Origin: Pseudomonadota bacterium
GTDB taxonomy: Bacteria; Pseudomonadota; Alphaproteobacteria; Rhizobiales; Xanthobacteraceae
Assembly (NCBI GenBank): GCA_023404675.1
Contig: JAEYAW010000029.1
Location: 166,239 to 230,238, forward strand
Direction of reading: 5' to 3'
DNA: 64,000 bases
Each line of letters opens with the position of its first letter. Positions within the stretch are counted from its first letter, which is position 1. The notes under the pieces are model-generated. The model had not been told where the DNA came from, made no database searches, and saw only the letters and a program-made list of their open reading frames with translations. Positions 16,364 through 25,014 of the stretch are shown in pieces. Position numbers and translations under genes: made by a program.

Positions 16364-17788
16364 ATGCCCGGTTTTTCGGAACGACATGCCATCATCGTCG
16401 GGGGAGGTGCCTCAGGCGTTCTGCTCGCCTATCAGCTCCTGCGCCAGGGAGGAGCCGGTCTTCACGTCACTCTGGTGGAAAAGAGCGCGGATATCGCGCG
16501 CGGTCTCGCATACCGGACCGATAATCCGGATCACCTGCTCAACGTGCGCGCCGCAAATATGAGCGCCCTGCCCGATGCGCCGGATCACTTCTGGCGCTGG
16601 TTGAATGATCGCCCGGCCGACTTGCCGGTCGATCCCACGCCGTTCTGTTTCGTGTCACGGCGAATCTATGGCGACTACCTTAACGATCTCGTCAAACCAT
16701 TCCTTGCCAATCACACCGAGGCATCGCGCCTGACACGTCGCGCAGGCGAATGCGTCAGGATCAACGAAGCTTCAGACTGCGTCACCATCGGCCTTGCCGA
16801 CGGAACGCAGATCAGGGGCGACGTCGTTATCCTCGCCACGGGCCACGAAGTCGCGGCAACGCAATCTCACGGGCAGACAGAAACGCATATCCGGACGGAG
16901 ACAACGGAACGCGATGCCGTTCTGATTCTCGGAACGGGCCTGACGATGGTCGATCAGGTTCTGAGCCTGCGGCGCGGCGGACATCGCGGGCCCATCGTGG
17001 CGATGTCGCGGCGCGGATTGATACCGCGCGCGCACCGCCACATCGCGCCGCTTTCGCTGCGCGAGACGGATATACCATTCGGCGCCAGCATCGGCGCGCT
17101 GACGCGATGGATACGTCTGCGCATTGCCTCCCATTGCGCGGCCGGCGGCGACTGGCGTTCGGTCATCGATGCGCTGCGTCCGTTCAGCCAGAAACTGTGG
17201 CGTGAACTTCCGGCCCAATCCAGGCGGCGATTTCTCGAACATGCAAGAGCCTGGTGGGACGTTCATCGCCATCGCATGTCACCCGATATCGAGCGCCTTA
17301 TCGCGCAGGCCATGTCCGAAGGACAGTTGATCCTGAAGGCAGGCAAGGTCGTCAGGATCGAAGATCGAGCGAATTCGACGCGCGTGATCTATCGGCCCCG
17401 GGGCAAAACGGAACACGAATATCTCGACGTCAGCGGAATTATCGACTGCACCGGGTTTGGCTCCGCCAACCTGAGCGCCAATCCCGCGCTTCGCAGTCTG
17501 CTCGATCAGGGGCTGGCGCGCCCTGACCCGCTTCGCATCGGCCTCGACATCAGCGAAAACAGCGCCATCATTCGCGCGGACGGTACGCTCTCCCCTCGCC
17601 TGTTCGCGGTCGGTCCCGTCACGCGGGCGGCCTTCTGGGAAATCTCCGCGATTCCCGATATTCGCAACCAGTGCGCCAAGCTGGCCGGCGACATCGCAAA
17701 CGATCTTGTTCAAGGTCGGCTTTCGAGGCGCAGGCCCGATCAGACGGGGCGCTACAAGTCAGTTTGCGACCCGCAGACCGCGCCGTAG
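16364..17788 (+). CDS. FAD/NAD(P)-binding protein
   Basis: About 474 residues from the ATG at 16364; an upstream TTG at 16289 in the same frame is less likely because the family fold begins right after MPGFSERHAIIVGGG. The N-terminal FAD-binding motif is IIVGGGASGVLLAYQLL. The segment RGLAYRTDNPDHLLNVRAANMSALPDAPDHFWRW is split over a conserved block seen in the NAD_binding_9 (PF13454) group. A second Rossmann motif, LILGTGLTMVDQVL, binds NAD(P)H. Relatives are uncharacterised, and some are called hydroxyacylglutathione- or siderophore-linked without proof. Followed by an SsuA-like gene on the same strand, 226 bases on. Confidence 0.82.
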   Translation: MPGFSERHAIIVGGGASGVLLAYQLLRQGGAGLHVTLVEKSADIARGLAYRTDNPDHLLNVRAANMSALPDAPDHFWRWLNDRPADLPVDPTPFCFVSRRIYGDYLNDLVKPFLANHTEASRLTRRAGECVRINEASDCVTIGLADGTQIRGDVVILATGHEVAATQSHGQTETHIRTETTERDAVLILGTGLTMVDQVLSLRRGGHRGPIVAMSRRGLIPRAHRHIAPLSLRETDIPFGASIGALTRWIRLRIASHCAAGGDWRSVIDALRPFSQKLWRELPAQSRRRFLEHARAWWDVHRHRMSPDIERLIAQAMSEGQLILKAGKVVRIEDRANSTRVIYRPRGKTEHEYLDVSGIIDCTGFGSANLSANPALRSLLDQGLARPDPLRIGLDISENSAIIRADGTLSPRLFAVGPVTRAAFWEISAIPDIRNQCAKLAGDIANDLVQGRLSRRRPDQTGRYKSVCDPQTAP

Positions 17789-18014
17789 CGGGATTTATAG
17801 GTGCGGATTTTTGATCCGAGCGCGCGCCCGGCAGCACGTCGAACGACATCCGGCGATTGTTGCATTCCACATTCCCTGCACCGGAAGCAAAAATCACACT
17901 GTCGTCACCGCGATATTTGGAAGCTCATTGTTCGTGGCTTCGCTTATTTTGGCCTGCCATGTGCAAGGCGACGCGGGTCTCGCTTTGCTCTCCCGAGCAA
18001 CGTCGGAGCGAACC

Positions 18015-18983
18015 GTGAAGCTGAATCGCCGCATCTTCCTCGCCGCGGGTATCGTGGCTGCGAGCCTGTATGCACAGACCTCCATTGCAAGCGCGCAGGA
18101 CACGTCTCGCGTCCGCATCGGGCTGCAAAGGTCATCCACGCTCATCGCCATTCTCCGGGCGAATGGCGAGCTGGAAAAAGCGCTCGCGCCGCTTGGCGTC
18201 TCCGTGACGTGGCACGAGTTCACCAGCGGCCTGCCGCTGCTGGAGTCGCTCGGCATCGGCAATCTCGATCTCGGCGCGGATGTGGCCGACACCGTTCCCG
18301 TCTTTGCGCAGGCAGCCGGCGCGAAGCTGGTCTATGTGGCGGAGGAGAGCCCGTCGCCGAGCGCACAGGCGATCCTGATCCCCGCCAACTCGAAGATCGG
18401 CACGCTGGCCGACCTGAAGGGCAAGAGGATCGCAGTGACCAAGGGCGCCGGCAGTCACTATCTGCTGCTCGCGGCCCTCACCAAGGCCGGTCTGAATTTC
18501 AAGGACATCTCGCCGGCATACCTGGCGCCATCGGACGGGCGAGCGGCTTTCACCAGCGACAAGGTCGATGCCTGGGTCGCATGGGATCCGTTCCTGACCA
18601 GCGCCCAGCGGCAGTCCGGTGCGAAGATCCTCGCGGACGGCAGCGATGGCCTCGCCAGCTACAAGCGCTACTATCTCGCCTCGGCGAATTTCGCAAACCA
18701 GCGCCCCGATGTCCTCAACGTGATCTTCGGGAAACTGCGCGAGACCGGACAGTGGGTGAAGGCGAATCCGAAGGATGCCGCCAAGCTGCTCGCCGGACTG
18801 TGGAGCATCGATGCCGAAACGGTCGAGGAATCCAACAGCCACCGCAGCTATGACGTGAGACCTGTCACGAAGTCTGGCCTCGCCGAGCAGCAGAAGATCG
18901 CCGACGCCTTCTTCAGCGAAAATCTGTTCCCCAAGAAGATCGACACGTCCGACGTTCTGATCTGGTCGCCGGCAGCGCCGTGA
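18015..18983 (+). CDS. Aliphatic sulfonate-type ABC transporter substrate-binding protein (SsuA-like), orphan
   Basis: A 322-residue periplasmic protein of the SsuA/TauA/NitT family. The GTG at 18015 has GGAG 6 bases upstream and gives a signal peptide (KLNRRIFLAAGIVAASLYA) cut near SAQD. The mature part shows VRIGLQRSSTLIAIL, LLESLGIGNLDLG, LADLKGKRIAVTKGAGSHY and VDAWVAWDPFLTSAQ, which are typical of sulfonate-binding proteins. No ssuB or ssuC permease/ATPase gene or ssuD/ssuE monooxygenase is present in the window, so it must use a transporter encoded elsewhere or be a stand-alone copy. Confidence 0.85.
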   Translation: MKLNRRIFLAAGIVAASLYAQTSIASAQDTSRVRIGLQRSSTLIAILRANGELEKALAPLGVSVTWHEFTSGLPLLESLGIGNLDLGADVADTVPVFAQAAGAKLVYVAEESPSPSAQAILIPANSKIGTLADLKGKRIAVTKGAGSHYLLLAALTKAGLNFKDISPAYLAPSDGRAAFTSDKVDAWVAWDPFLTSAQRQSGAKILADGSDGLASYKRYYLASANFANQRPDVLNVIFGKLRETGQWVKANPKDAAKLLAGLWSIDAETVEESNSHRSYDVRPVTKSGLAEQQKIADAFFSENLFPKKIDTSDVLIWSPAAP

Positions 18984-18989
18984 CGGCCG

Positions 18990-19011
18990 GGGCCCGCGCT
19001 TTTCGCGGCCC
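18990..19011 (+). terminator. Terminator-like hairpin after the SsuA-like gene
   Basis: GGGCC-C-GCG, loop CTTTT, CGC-GGCCC: an eight-pair stem with a single bulged C, starting 7 bases after the stop codon. No T-tract follows, so termination efficiency is uncertain. Confidence 0.5.
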
Positions 19012-19098
19012 TTCCCCGTCCTGTCTCGTGGACGGCGACAGCACCGCGCGAAAACCTGCTTGCGTGCGGCGGACAGCTTTCCTATGAAATCCGGGTCT

Positions 19099-19175
19099 GC
19101 GCTCGTAGCTCAGCTGGATAGAGCATCGGATTTCGATTCCGAGGGTCGGAGGTTCGAATCCTTCCGAGCGCGCCA
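19099..19175 (+). tRNA. tRNA-Arg (anticodon TCG)
   Basis: 77 bases including the encoded CCA. The seven-base acceptor GCGCTCG pairs with CGAGCGC. The D-arm is GCTC/GAGC, the anticodon stem TCGGA/TCCGA with loop TTTCGAT, and the T-arm GGAGG-TTCGAAT-CCTTC with one G-T pair. Anticodon TCG reads CGA. Confidence 0.95.
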
Positions 19176-19195
19176 TCAGGTCTATCCCTGATCGC

Positions 19196-20026
19196 TCATC
19201 CCTCTCCGGACGCATCGAATTCGGTTCCGTCGTAGCCCGCCTCGGCCGGGATGCGCAGGGTGCGCCGGCTTCCATCGATGATGAAATCGGGCACGACCGT
19301 GAAAACCGGCGTCGCCCTTGCCAATGTCATCGCGGCCTCGACCGAGCGGTTGTGGCCAAGCTTGATGAGATTGCGCATGGTGGGAAACACCACCTTGAAA
19401 CGTCCCGAAGCATTGGCCTCGACCGCGCCCTGCGGCGTCAGCCACACCGAATCGACCAGCTCGTGCCCATCGTGCCGGCCGACTTGATCGGCGGGCGCGG
19501 CGGCGATGAAGAAATGCGTGTCGAAGCGCTTGGCGAGATTGACCGGCGTGATCCAGTGCGCGAACGGCACCAGAAGATCGAGCGCAAGCACAAGGTCTTC
19601 GGCGGCGAGGATTTGCTCGAAGGTCGTCTGCCCCTCCGCCAGCGGCAAGCGGTGAGCCGCCGCGATCTCATCCACGCGCCCGGCCGGGACCGTGCCCTCC
19701 GCACCACGCGGACGCGCCAGCAGGACGCCGGATTCCTCGAAAGTCTCGCGGATCGCCGCGATCCGCAGCGCCCGTGTTTCCAGACCGAGCCCCTCGGCAC
19801 CGGTCAGGCGATCCGCAGTCTCGGCCAGGACATTGTCATTTGGATCGAGGCTCCCGCCGGGAAACACCAGCGCGCCGGACGAGAACTCGATCTGCCGGTG
19901 CCGCTGCACCATGAACACCTCAAGCCCTGCCGGCGCGTCGCGCAACAGCATCATGGTCGAAGCAAAACGCAGCGATTTGTCGACCTGCGGCCTGGACGTG
20001 GCCTGTGTTGTCGTCGTGGTCATCAT
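19196..20026 (-). CDS. NUDIX hydrolase with a split Nudix box
   Basis: A 276-residue cytoplasmic NUDIX protein. The Nudix box begins FPGGSLDPNDN and ends RETFEESGVLL, but about 25 residues are inserted between the conserved glycine and the REx2EExG helix. This resembles the NUDT19/RP2 type, whose members act on CoA derivatives. The C-terminal half is variable (HWITPVNLAKRFDTHFFIA is the usual second motif). Start may be the ATG at 20026 or the next at 20023. The substrate is a nucleoside diphosphate-linked compound by family, possibly acyl-CoA; this is not proven. Confidence 0.85.
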   Translation of the reverse strand: MMTTTTTQATSRPQVDKSLRFASTMMLLRDAPAGLEVFMVQRHRQIEFSSGALVFPGGSLDPNDNVLAETADRLTGAEGLGLETRALRIAAIRETFEESGVLLARPRGAEGTVPAGRVDEIAAAHRLPLAEGQTTFEQILAAEDLVLALDLLVPFAHWITPVNLAKRFDTHFFIAAAPADQVGRHDGHELVDSVWLTPQGAVEANASGRFKVVFPTMRNLIKLGHNRSVEAAMTLARATPVFTVVPDFIIDGSRRTLRIPAEAGYDGTEFDASGEG

Positions 20027-20062
20027 TTCCTCCGTTGTTTTTGTTATCCGGACCTGCGATCG

Positions 20063-20998
20063 CTAGGCTGCCCAGTCCGCTCGTCTGTCAGACCGCGCGA
20101 GGCGTCTGAGCAGATAGTCGATTTCGCCTCGCGCCGTTACGCTGAGCACCGAGCCCGGCTTGCGCTGAGCGTCACCCGCGATGATGCCGCGCTGCTTCAG
20201 GATGTATTTTCGCGCCGCCAATCCCACGCCCTGCTGCTGTTCGTATCGGATCAGCGGCAGGTGCGCATCGAACAGATCGTGAGCAGCGTCGCGCTGGCCC
20301 TGTTTCGACAGCCGTACCACGTCGATCAGCATCTCGGGAAACGCATAGCCGGTCATGGCGCCGTCAGCGCCGCGCTCCATCTCGAAATCGAGAAACAGCG
20401 CGCCGTTGCCGGTGAGAATCGACAGCGGCCGCAGCGAGCCGTCGCGCTGAAAGCCCCGCAGCGCCGTGATCTTCTCAAGCCCCGGCCAGTCCTCGTGCTT
20501 GAGCATGACGCAGGAGGGGTTACTCATGACGATGTCGCGGATCACGCGCGGCGTCATCACCACGGACAGTGTCAACGGGTAGTCCTGCAGCACCCATGGC
20601 ACATCCTCGCCGATAGCCTCGCTCGCCTGCCGGAAATAGCCGACGATCTGATCATCCGTGCGCAGGTGCGGCGGCGGCGCGATCATCACGCCCGCAGCCC
20701 CTGCATCCATCGCCGAGCGGGCCAGCGAGCGCATGGCGGCAAAACCCGCCGCCGAGACGCCGACGATCACCGGCATCGTGCCAGCCCTGCGAACGAAACG
20801 GATTGCCACCTCCTCCGCTTCGCGCGCATCGAGCTTGGGCGCTTCGCCCAGAATCCCGAGCACGGTGACGCCGTCGCAGCCGATCCGGGCGTAGAAATCG
20901 ACGAGCGAATCGATCGAGGCGTGATCGATCCGGCCGTCATCGTGGAACGGCGTGGGGGCGATGGCGAAGGTGCCGGAGGTCTCAGGAGAAATCGGCAT
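20063..20998 (-). CDS. Dihydrodipicolinate synthase family protein
   Basis: A 311-residue TIM-barrel class I aldolase. I use the ATG at 20998, which has GGAAAG about 10 bases upstream; in-frame starts at 21016 and 21028 exist. The substrate-binding GTTGE motif of DapA is replaced by GILGEAPKL. The catalytic tyrosine (LQDYPL) and Schiff-base lysine (VMLKHEDWPG) are in place. True DapA proteins keep GTTGE, so this is more likely a lyase or dehydratase for a sugar-acid or keto-acid. The specific reaction cannot be read from sequence. It is divergent from the VOC gene at 21197. Confidence 0.82.
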   Translation of the reverse strand: MPISPETSGTFAIAPTPFHDDGRIDHASIDSLVDFYARIGCDGVTVLGILGEAPKLDAREAEEVAIRFVRRAGTMPVIVGVSAAGFAAMRSLARSAMDAGAAGVMIAPPPHLRTDDQIVGYFRQASEAIGEDVPWVLQDYPLTLSVVMTPRVIRDIVMSNPSCVMLKHEDWPGLEKITALRGFQRDGSLRPLSILTGNGALFLDFEMERGADGAMTGYAFPEMLIDVVRLSKQGQRDAAHDLFDAHLPLIRYEQQQGVGLAARKYILKQRGIIAGDAQRKPGSVLSVTARGEIDYLLRRLARSDRRADWAA

Positions 20999-21196
20999 GG
21001 GAGTTGAACTTTCCATGAAACGGGCCACGAGGCGTTCGTATACACCATGATCGTCGCGTCTATCGCACAGAACACCTGTCGAACGCTGGTTTGGTTGTTC
21101 TTTTCGGAGTCTCCTCCCTCGTCAGGTCGGGGGAAATTCCTATAATGCACCGAACCTGCGCGCGTGGCGCGGGCGCCTCAAGGGAGAAAAAACGCG

Positions 21197-21574
21197 ATGT
21201 TCTCGCATGTCATGATCGGCACCAACGATCTGGAAAAGGCCAAGGATTTTTACGACAAGCTGCTCGGCACCCTTGGTGTCCCGCCTGCCATTATCGACCG
21301 GCACCGCATTTTCTACCGCACGAAAACCGGAACCTTCTCGGTCTCTTTGCCGATCGACGGACAACCTGCCACGCCCGCCAACGGGGGCACGATCGGGTTT
21401 CTGGCCGGTTCTCCCGATGAAGCTGACAGCTGGCACGCGACCGGCGTCGCCAACGGCGGCACCAGTTGCGAGGATCCGCCAGGCATCCGCGACATGGGCG
21501 GCAGGAAACTTTATCTCGCCTATCTGCGCGATCTGGACGGCAACAAACTCTGCGCCATGCACCGCCTTCCGTAG
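21197..21574 (+). CDS. VOC (glyoxalase/dioxygenase) superfamily protein
   Basis: A 125-residue single-domain VOC protein. It begins MFSHVMIGTNDLEKAKDFYDKLL, the usual first beta-alpha-beta unit, and ends in the paired motif AYLRDLDGNKLCAMH. AGGGAG lies 10 bases before the ATG at 21197. The closing metal-ligand glutamate seen in glyoxalase I is replaced (KLCAMH), so a lyase function of that type is doubtful. Function unknown. Confidence 0.8.
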   Translation: MFSHVMIGTNDLEKAKDFYDKLLGTLGVPPAIIDRHRIFYRTKTGTFSVSLPIDGQPATPANGGTIGFLAGSPDEADSWHATGVANGGTSCEDPPGIRDMGGRKLYLAYLRDLDGNKLCAMHRLP

Positions 21575-21713
21575 CATCCTGCCGCTTGCGCGATGCGTGC
21601 CTGCCCGCGACCGCCGCGCCGCACGCATCGCGCCGGCCTGCCCCATCGTTCGGACAACCTGTCCGGCTTTCAAAACCGAATATTTATATGCGCCTCGCAG
21701 GGATTTTCGCCGC

Positions 21714-21787
21714 GACCCGATGGCGGAAAGTGACGCGGGAGTCCTGCACGGCTCTTCATCCTGGTTCAAATCCAGGTCGGGTCTCCA
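21714..21787 (+). tRNA. tRNA-like element, degenerate (possible GCA anticodon)
   Basis: 74 bases that fold as a tRNA. The acceptor GACCCGA pairs fully with TCGGGTC and is followed by TCCA. The T-arm CCTGG-TTCAAAT-CCAGG is perfect, and a D-stem GCG/CGC is present. The D-loop (GAAAGTGA) lacks the conserved GG. The best anticodon stem GAGTC/GGCTC leaves a six-base loop CTGCAC instead of seven. GCA in the loop suggests a cysteine-type origin, but the body is unlike a normal bacterial tRNA-Cys. It may be a tRNA pseudogene or an unusual tRNA. Confidence 0.5.
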
Positions 21788-22145
21788 TCGGAAACCACCC
21801 CTGCCCCTTTCGCTGATCTGCAGGCGCCGGAATCTGCCGCAGCGCGGGATTCAGAGCGCGCCGTCGGCTCCCGATCCCATTATATCCGCAAGTTTTGCAG
21901 ATCGGATTCAACGAAATTGCATGCTCCAGCAGTGCTTTCCGTGCTTCTGCACATTGACGAAAGCAAAATGCTGCACTTCAATTCCGAACTGAGGGATGCT
22001 TCAGCCCTGTGCCAGGCGGCTCTTTTATCTGACGGGGGCAAGAACGTCAGGACGGAACGACGCGACCGGTCAGGACACAAGGAGACAGTTCAATCGACCG
22101 CGCCCTGGGGCAACCTTTGATCGGCGCGTGAACGGGGTGATGGGC
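21788..22145. other. Intergenic region, nothing recognised
   Basis: About 360 bases between the tRNA-like element and the cyclopropane synthase start, with moderate G+C. No convincing reading frame was found. The last bases provide GGGGTG as ribosome-binding site for the next gene. Confidence 0.4.
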
Positions 22146-23396
22146 ATGGATGGCTTGCTGGAAACGGTTTTCCGCAATTTTGTGCAGCGCGGCATGTTGC
22201 GTGTGACGACGGCGTCGGGCCGGGTTTTTCAGGCCGGCGACGGCAGCGGAACGCCGGTCGCGATCCGCTTCACCAGCACCGCCGCCGAATTCAAACTGCT
22301 TATGGATCCCGAGTTCCAGCTCGGCGAACTGTTCATGGACCACCAGCTCGTCATCGACGAAGGCTCCATCGCCGAACTTCTCGCGCTCCTGTTTGATCAG
22401 CCCGACGAAATGCCCAAGTGGGCCAAGCCGCATTTCTGGCTACGGTTTTTTACACGCAGGCTGAGCCAGTTCAATCCGGCCTGGCGCTCGGAAAAGAACG
22501 TCGCTCATCACTACGATATCGACGGACGGCTGTACTCGCTGTTTCTGGATGCCGACCGGCAATACAGCTGCGCCTATTTCGAAACGCCTGACTCCACGCT
22601 GGACGACGCACAACTGGCCAAGAAGCGGCACCTTGCGGCCAAGCTTCTCATCCATGAAGGCCAGAAGGTTCTCGATATCGGCTCGGGCTGGGGCGGCCTT
22701 GGCCTGTATCTGGCGGAGATGACGGGCGCCGACGTCACCGGCATCACGCTCTCCAGAGAGCAGCTTCAGCTGTCGAACACCCGCGCGGCCGAGCGTAACC
22801 TGAGCCAGTCGGCCAAGTTCATCGCCATGGATTACCGGGACGTTCAGGGCCCGTTCGACCGCATCGTGTCGGTTGGCATGTTCGAGCATGTCGGCGTCGC
22901 CTACTATGACAAGTTCTTCAAGCACTGCGCCGAGATTCTCGCGGACGACGGCGTCATGGTGCTGCACTCGATCGGCCGCTCGGAGGGACCGAGCTACACC
23001 AATCCGTGGATCACGAAGTATATTTTCCCGGGCGGCTATATTCCGGCGCTGTCGGAGGTTCTTCCGGCGATCGAACGCGCGGGACTGCTGGTCTGCGATA
23101 TCGAGATTCTGCGGCTCCATTACGCCGAGACGCTGAAGGCATGGCGCGAGCGCTTCATGGCGCGGCAGGAAGAAGCCGAGCGGATCTACGATGCCCGCTT
23201 CGTGCGGATGTGGGAATTCTATCTGGCCGGATCGGAGATGGCATTCCGCAAACAGAACATGATGAATTTTCAGATCCAGCTTACAAAGCGTCAGGGCATC
23301 GTCCCGATGACCCGCGACTATATCGGTCACGCCGAGAGCGAGTTGCGCGGGTTGGAAAACCGCAAGGGACCACGCCTGCAGCTTGCCGGCGAGTGA
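22146..23396 (+). CDS. Cyclopropane-fatty-acyl-phospholipid synthase family methyltransferase
   Basis: About 416 residues. An N-terminal CFA-specific region (VAIRFTSTAAEFKLLMDPE, GELFMDHQLVIDEGSI) precedes the SAM-dependent methyltransferase domain with motif I LDIGSGWGGLGLYLAE. Further family marks are VAHHYDIDGRLYSLFLD, RIVSVGMFEHVG and YIFPGGYIPALSE. The enzyme adds a methylene group to unsaturated acyl chains of membrane phospholipids. I chose ATG 22146 for its GGGGTG site 7 bases upstream; ATG 22140 is an alternative. Genomes of this group often carry several paralogues, so I give no symbol. Confidence 0.9.
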   Translation: MDGLLETVFRNFVQRGMLRVTTASGRVFQAGDGSGTPVAIRFTSTAAEFKLLMDPEFQLGELFMDHQLVIDEGSIAELLALLFDQPDEMPKWAKPHFWLRFFTRRLSQFNPAWRSEKNVAHHYDIDGRLYSLFLDADRQYSCAYFETPDSTLDDAQLAKKRHLAAKLLIHEGQKVLDIGSGWGGLGLYLAEMTGADVTGITLSREQLQLSNTRAAERNLSQSAKFIAMDYRDVQGPFDRIVSVGMFEHVGVAYYDKFFKHCAEILADDGVMVLHSIGRSEGPSYTNPWITKYIFPGGYIPALSEVLPAIERAGLLVCDIEILRLHYAETLKAWRERFMARQEEAERIYDARFVRMWEFYLAGSEMAFRKQNMMNFQIQLTKRQGIVPMTRDYIGHAESELRGLENRKGPRLQLAGE

Positions 23397-23706
23397 CGGC
23401 GCGCTCCATCCCGGTTGGAAGTTGGATCATCCGGAAAACCCGGAGCAGTTCGATTGCTGCGCCCGCAGTCCCTTCTGATCGCGGGTGAAGGCAATGCCGC
23501 ATCCATGGCCCTCGGTGTCGGATATGAAAGCCCGACGCAGTTCCGCCGTGAATGAGCTCTTGGCAATTCGCCTGCCGCCATCAAAGGACGCTGCAAGGAT
23601 TCGAGCGCAAGGGGGTTGGCCGGCAACGAAGTCCCCTGTTCTGGCTATCGGGGGGCATCGGCGCCCTCGGCGGCAGGGCGTTCTTGATTGGGCATTTCAG
23701 CCACGG
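23397..23706. other. Intergenic region, nothing recognised
   Basis: 310 bases between the cyclopropane synthase stop and tRNA-Ser. Short open frames exist on both strands but none has a ribosome-binding site, family motif or codon pattern that I would defend. Confidence 0.4.
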
Positions 23707-23796
23707 TGGCGGAAGGGGTGGGATTCGAACCCACGGTACCCTTGCGGGCACGGCGGTTTTCAAGACCGCTGCCTTAAACCACTCGGCCACCCTTCC
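23707..23796 (-). tRNA. tRNA-Ser (anticodon TGA)
   Basis: 90 bases with CCA, minus strand. The acceptor GGAAGGG pairs with CCCTTCC with one shifted pair. The anticodon stem GCGGT/ACCGC has loop CTTGAAA, giving TGA. The long variable arm (GTGCCCGCAAGGGTAC) and T-arm GTGGG-TTCGAAT-CCCAC are those of a class II serine tRNA. Confidence 0.95.
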
Positions 23797-23956
23797 AAGC
23801 CGCAAGAGACAGCCCCTTAGCAAAACGCCCTTCCGGACGGAAGAACCAATTGCCGGCAGCAAAGGACCACTATCCGATCATCCTGCTTCCGGCCTCGGCG
23901 CAACCGCCGTTCCGAAGATGGGAGACAGGCGCGCCGGCTGATCGACGCCCCAGCGG

Positions 23957-24139
23957 CCCCTGCTCGCCGTTCCCGCGCTTTGCTTTCCGTCGCCCTCCGT
24001 ACCGACCGGGATCACCGCGGGCGGCCCTGCCGGGGTACAGGTCATCGCCGGCCGCTTCCGCGAAGACCTCTGCCTGGCGGCAGCCGAGATCATCAAGGCG
24101 CGCGGGTCGACGTTCACGCCGATCGACCCGCGCGGAAGG
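23957..24139 (+). pseudogene. Amidase-signature protein, C-terminal remnant
   Basis: In frame from 23957 the translation reads VPTGITAGGPAGVQVIAG and then FREDLCLAAAEIIKARG and TPIDPRG. These match the closing part of amidase-signature enzymes (VPtGxtxxGlPvGvQxxG, then the last helix). A TGA at 23939-23941 lies just upstream in the same frame, and the catalytic Ser-Ser-Lys part is absent from the window, so this is a decayed fragment of about 60 residues. It lies between tRNA-Ser and tRNA-Pro, a location consistent with an old insertion or deletion. Confidence 0.6.
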
Positions 24140-24343
24140 CCTGCGGATTTGGGACCCCGACCATCACGGACTGGGCCATATCATGTCTGCCCGTCCGTGA
24201 CCGGACACGGCCACGGAAAGCAACATCGCTCCGGTCGCCTTGCATGGCTTTATCCGGTCCCTCGCCCGGGGGCCACGGACCGAAAGGTCCGGACGATGAC
24301 CTTGCTGTCCGTCCCTCGCCCGTGATATTCGACGGCCTTCCGG

Positions 24344-24420
24344 CGGGGTATAGCGCAGCCTGGTAGCGCGGCAGTTTTGGGTACTGCAGGTCGTTGGTTC
24401 GAATCCAGCTGCCCCGACCA
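24344..24420 (+). tRNA. tRNA-Pro (anticodon TGG)
   Basis: 77 bases with CCA. The acceptor CGGGGTA pairs with TGCCCCG (one T-G). The D-arm is GCGC/GCGC with AGCCTGGTA loop, the anticodon stem GCAGT/ACTGC with loop TTTGGGT, and the T-arm reads GTTGG-TTCGAAT-CCAGC. Anticodon TGG reads proline CCN codons. Confidence 0.95.
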
Positions 24421-24516
24421 CCGCTTTTTGCGATCCATCGTCCGCGATAGAGCGGCTGCAGGCGGGCTCTCACGGATTTGAAATCCGGACAGCCAAGGCC
24501 CAGCGCTTCCCGAACC

Positions 24517-25014
24517 CTAGCGCTTCCCGAACAGCGGGTGGGCGACGCGGTCGCCCGGCGCAATTCCGAACTTCCGCGCAGTGCCGGCCACCACCTCCAG
24601 CACGCCCTTGGCCGGACCGCCCGATGAAATGACCCGGGTCGACAATGGCTCGGTATTCTCGGCAATCCGCAGGATCCGGCCGTCAGAGCCGATGAAGATC
24701 ATGTCCAGCGAGACATAGGTGTTCTTCATCCACATCGTGACTTCCTGCGCAGGCGAGAAATCGAACAGCATCCCCCGTCCCTCGGGCAACTCCTTGCGAT
24801 ACATCAGGCCCGTGCGTCGCTCCTCATCGGTCTTGGCGACTTCCACGGCAAAGACCTGGACGCCCGACTTCGTCGCGATCTCGACGGTTTCGAACTCGGC
24901 CGCCGCTGCCGGATGGCTCAGGCCGGTCAGCATCAGCATGACGGCGGCGATCAGGATACAGCAGGTCCGGGAGACAAACGGGACCCGGCGGTCCCGGGAC
25001 AACACACGGCGCAT
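24517..25014 (-). CDS. DUF192 family exported protein
   Basis: 165 residues from the ATG at 25014. An N-terminal basic-hydrophobic signal (TCCILIAAVMLMLTGLSHPA) is cut near AAAEF, followed by one DUF192 domain: VEVAKTDEERRTGLMYRKEL, GMLFDF, VTMWMKNTYVSLDMIFI and VLEVVAGTARKFGI. This periplasmic domain has no proven biochemical role. It sits downstream of the tandem cold-shock gene on the same strand with about 200 bases between; this pairing recurs in related alphaproteobacteria. The longer frame to 25119 lacks support. Confidence 0.85.
   Translation of the reverse strand: MRRVLSRDRRVPFVSRTCCILIAAVMLMLTGLSHPAAAAEFETVEIATKSGVQVFAVEVAKTDEERRTGLMYRKELPEGRGMLFDFSPAQEVTMWMKNTYVSLDMIFIGSDGRILRIAENTEPLSTRVISSGGPAKGVLEVVAGTARKFGIAPGDRVAHPLFGKR

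Noticed and set aside
20063..20998. Calling the DHDPS-family gene dapA
   Set aside because: The GTTGE motif is replaced by GILGE and the neighbours are unrelated to lysine synthesis.
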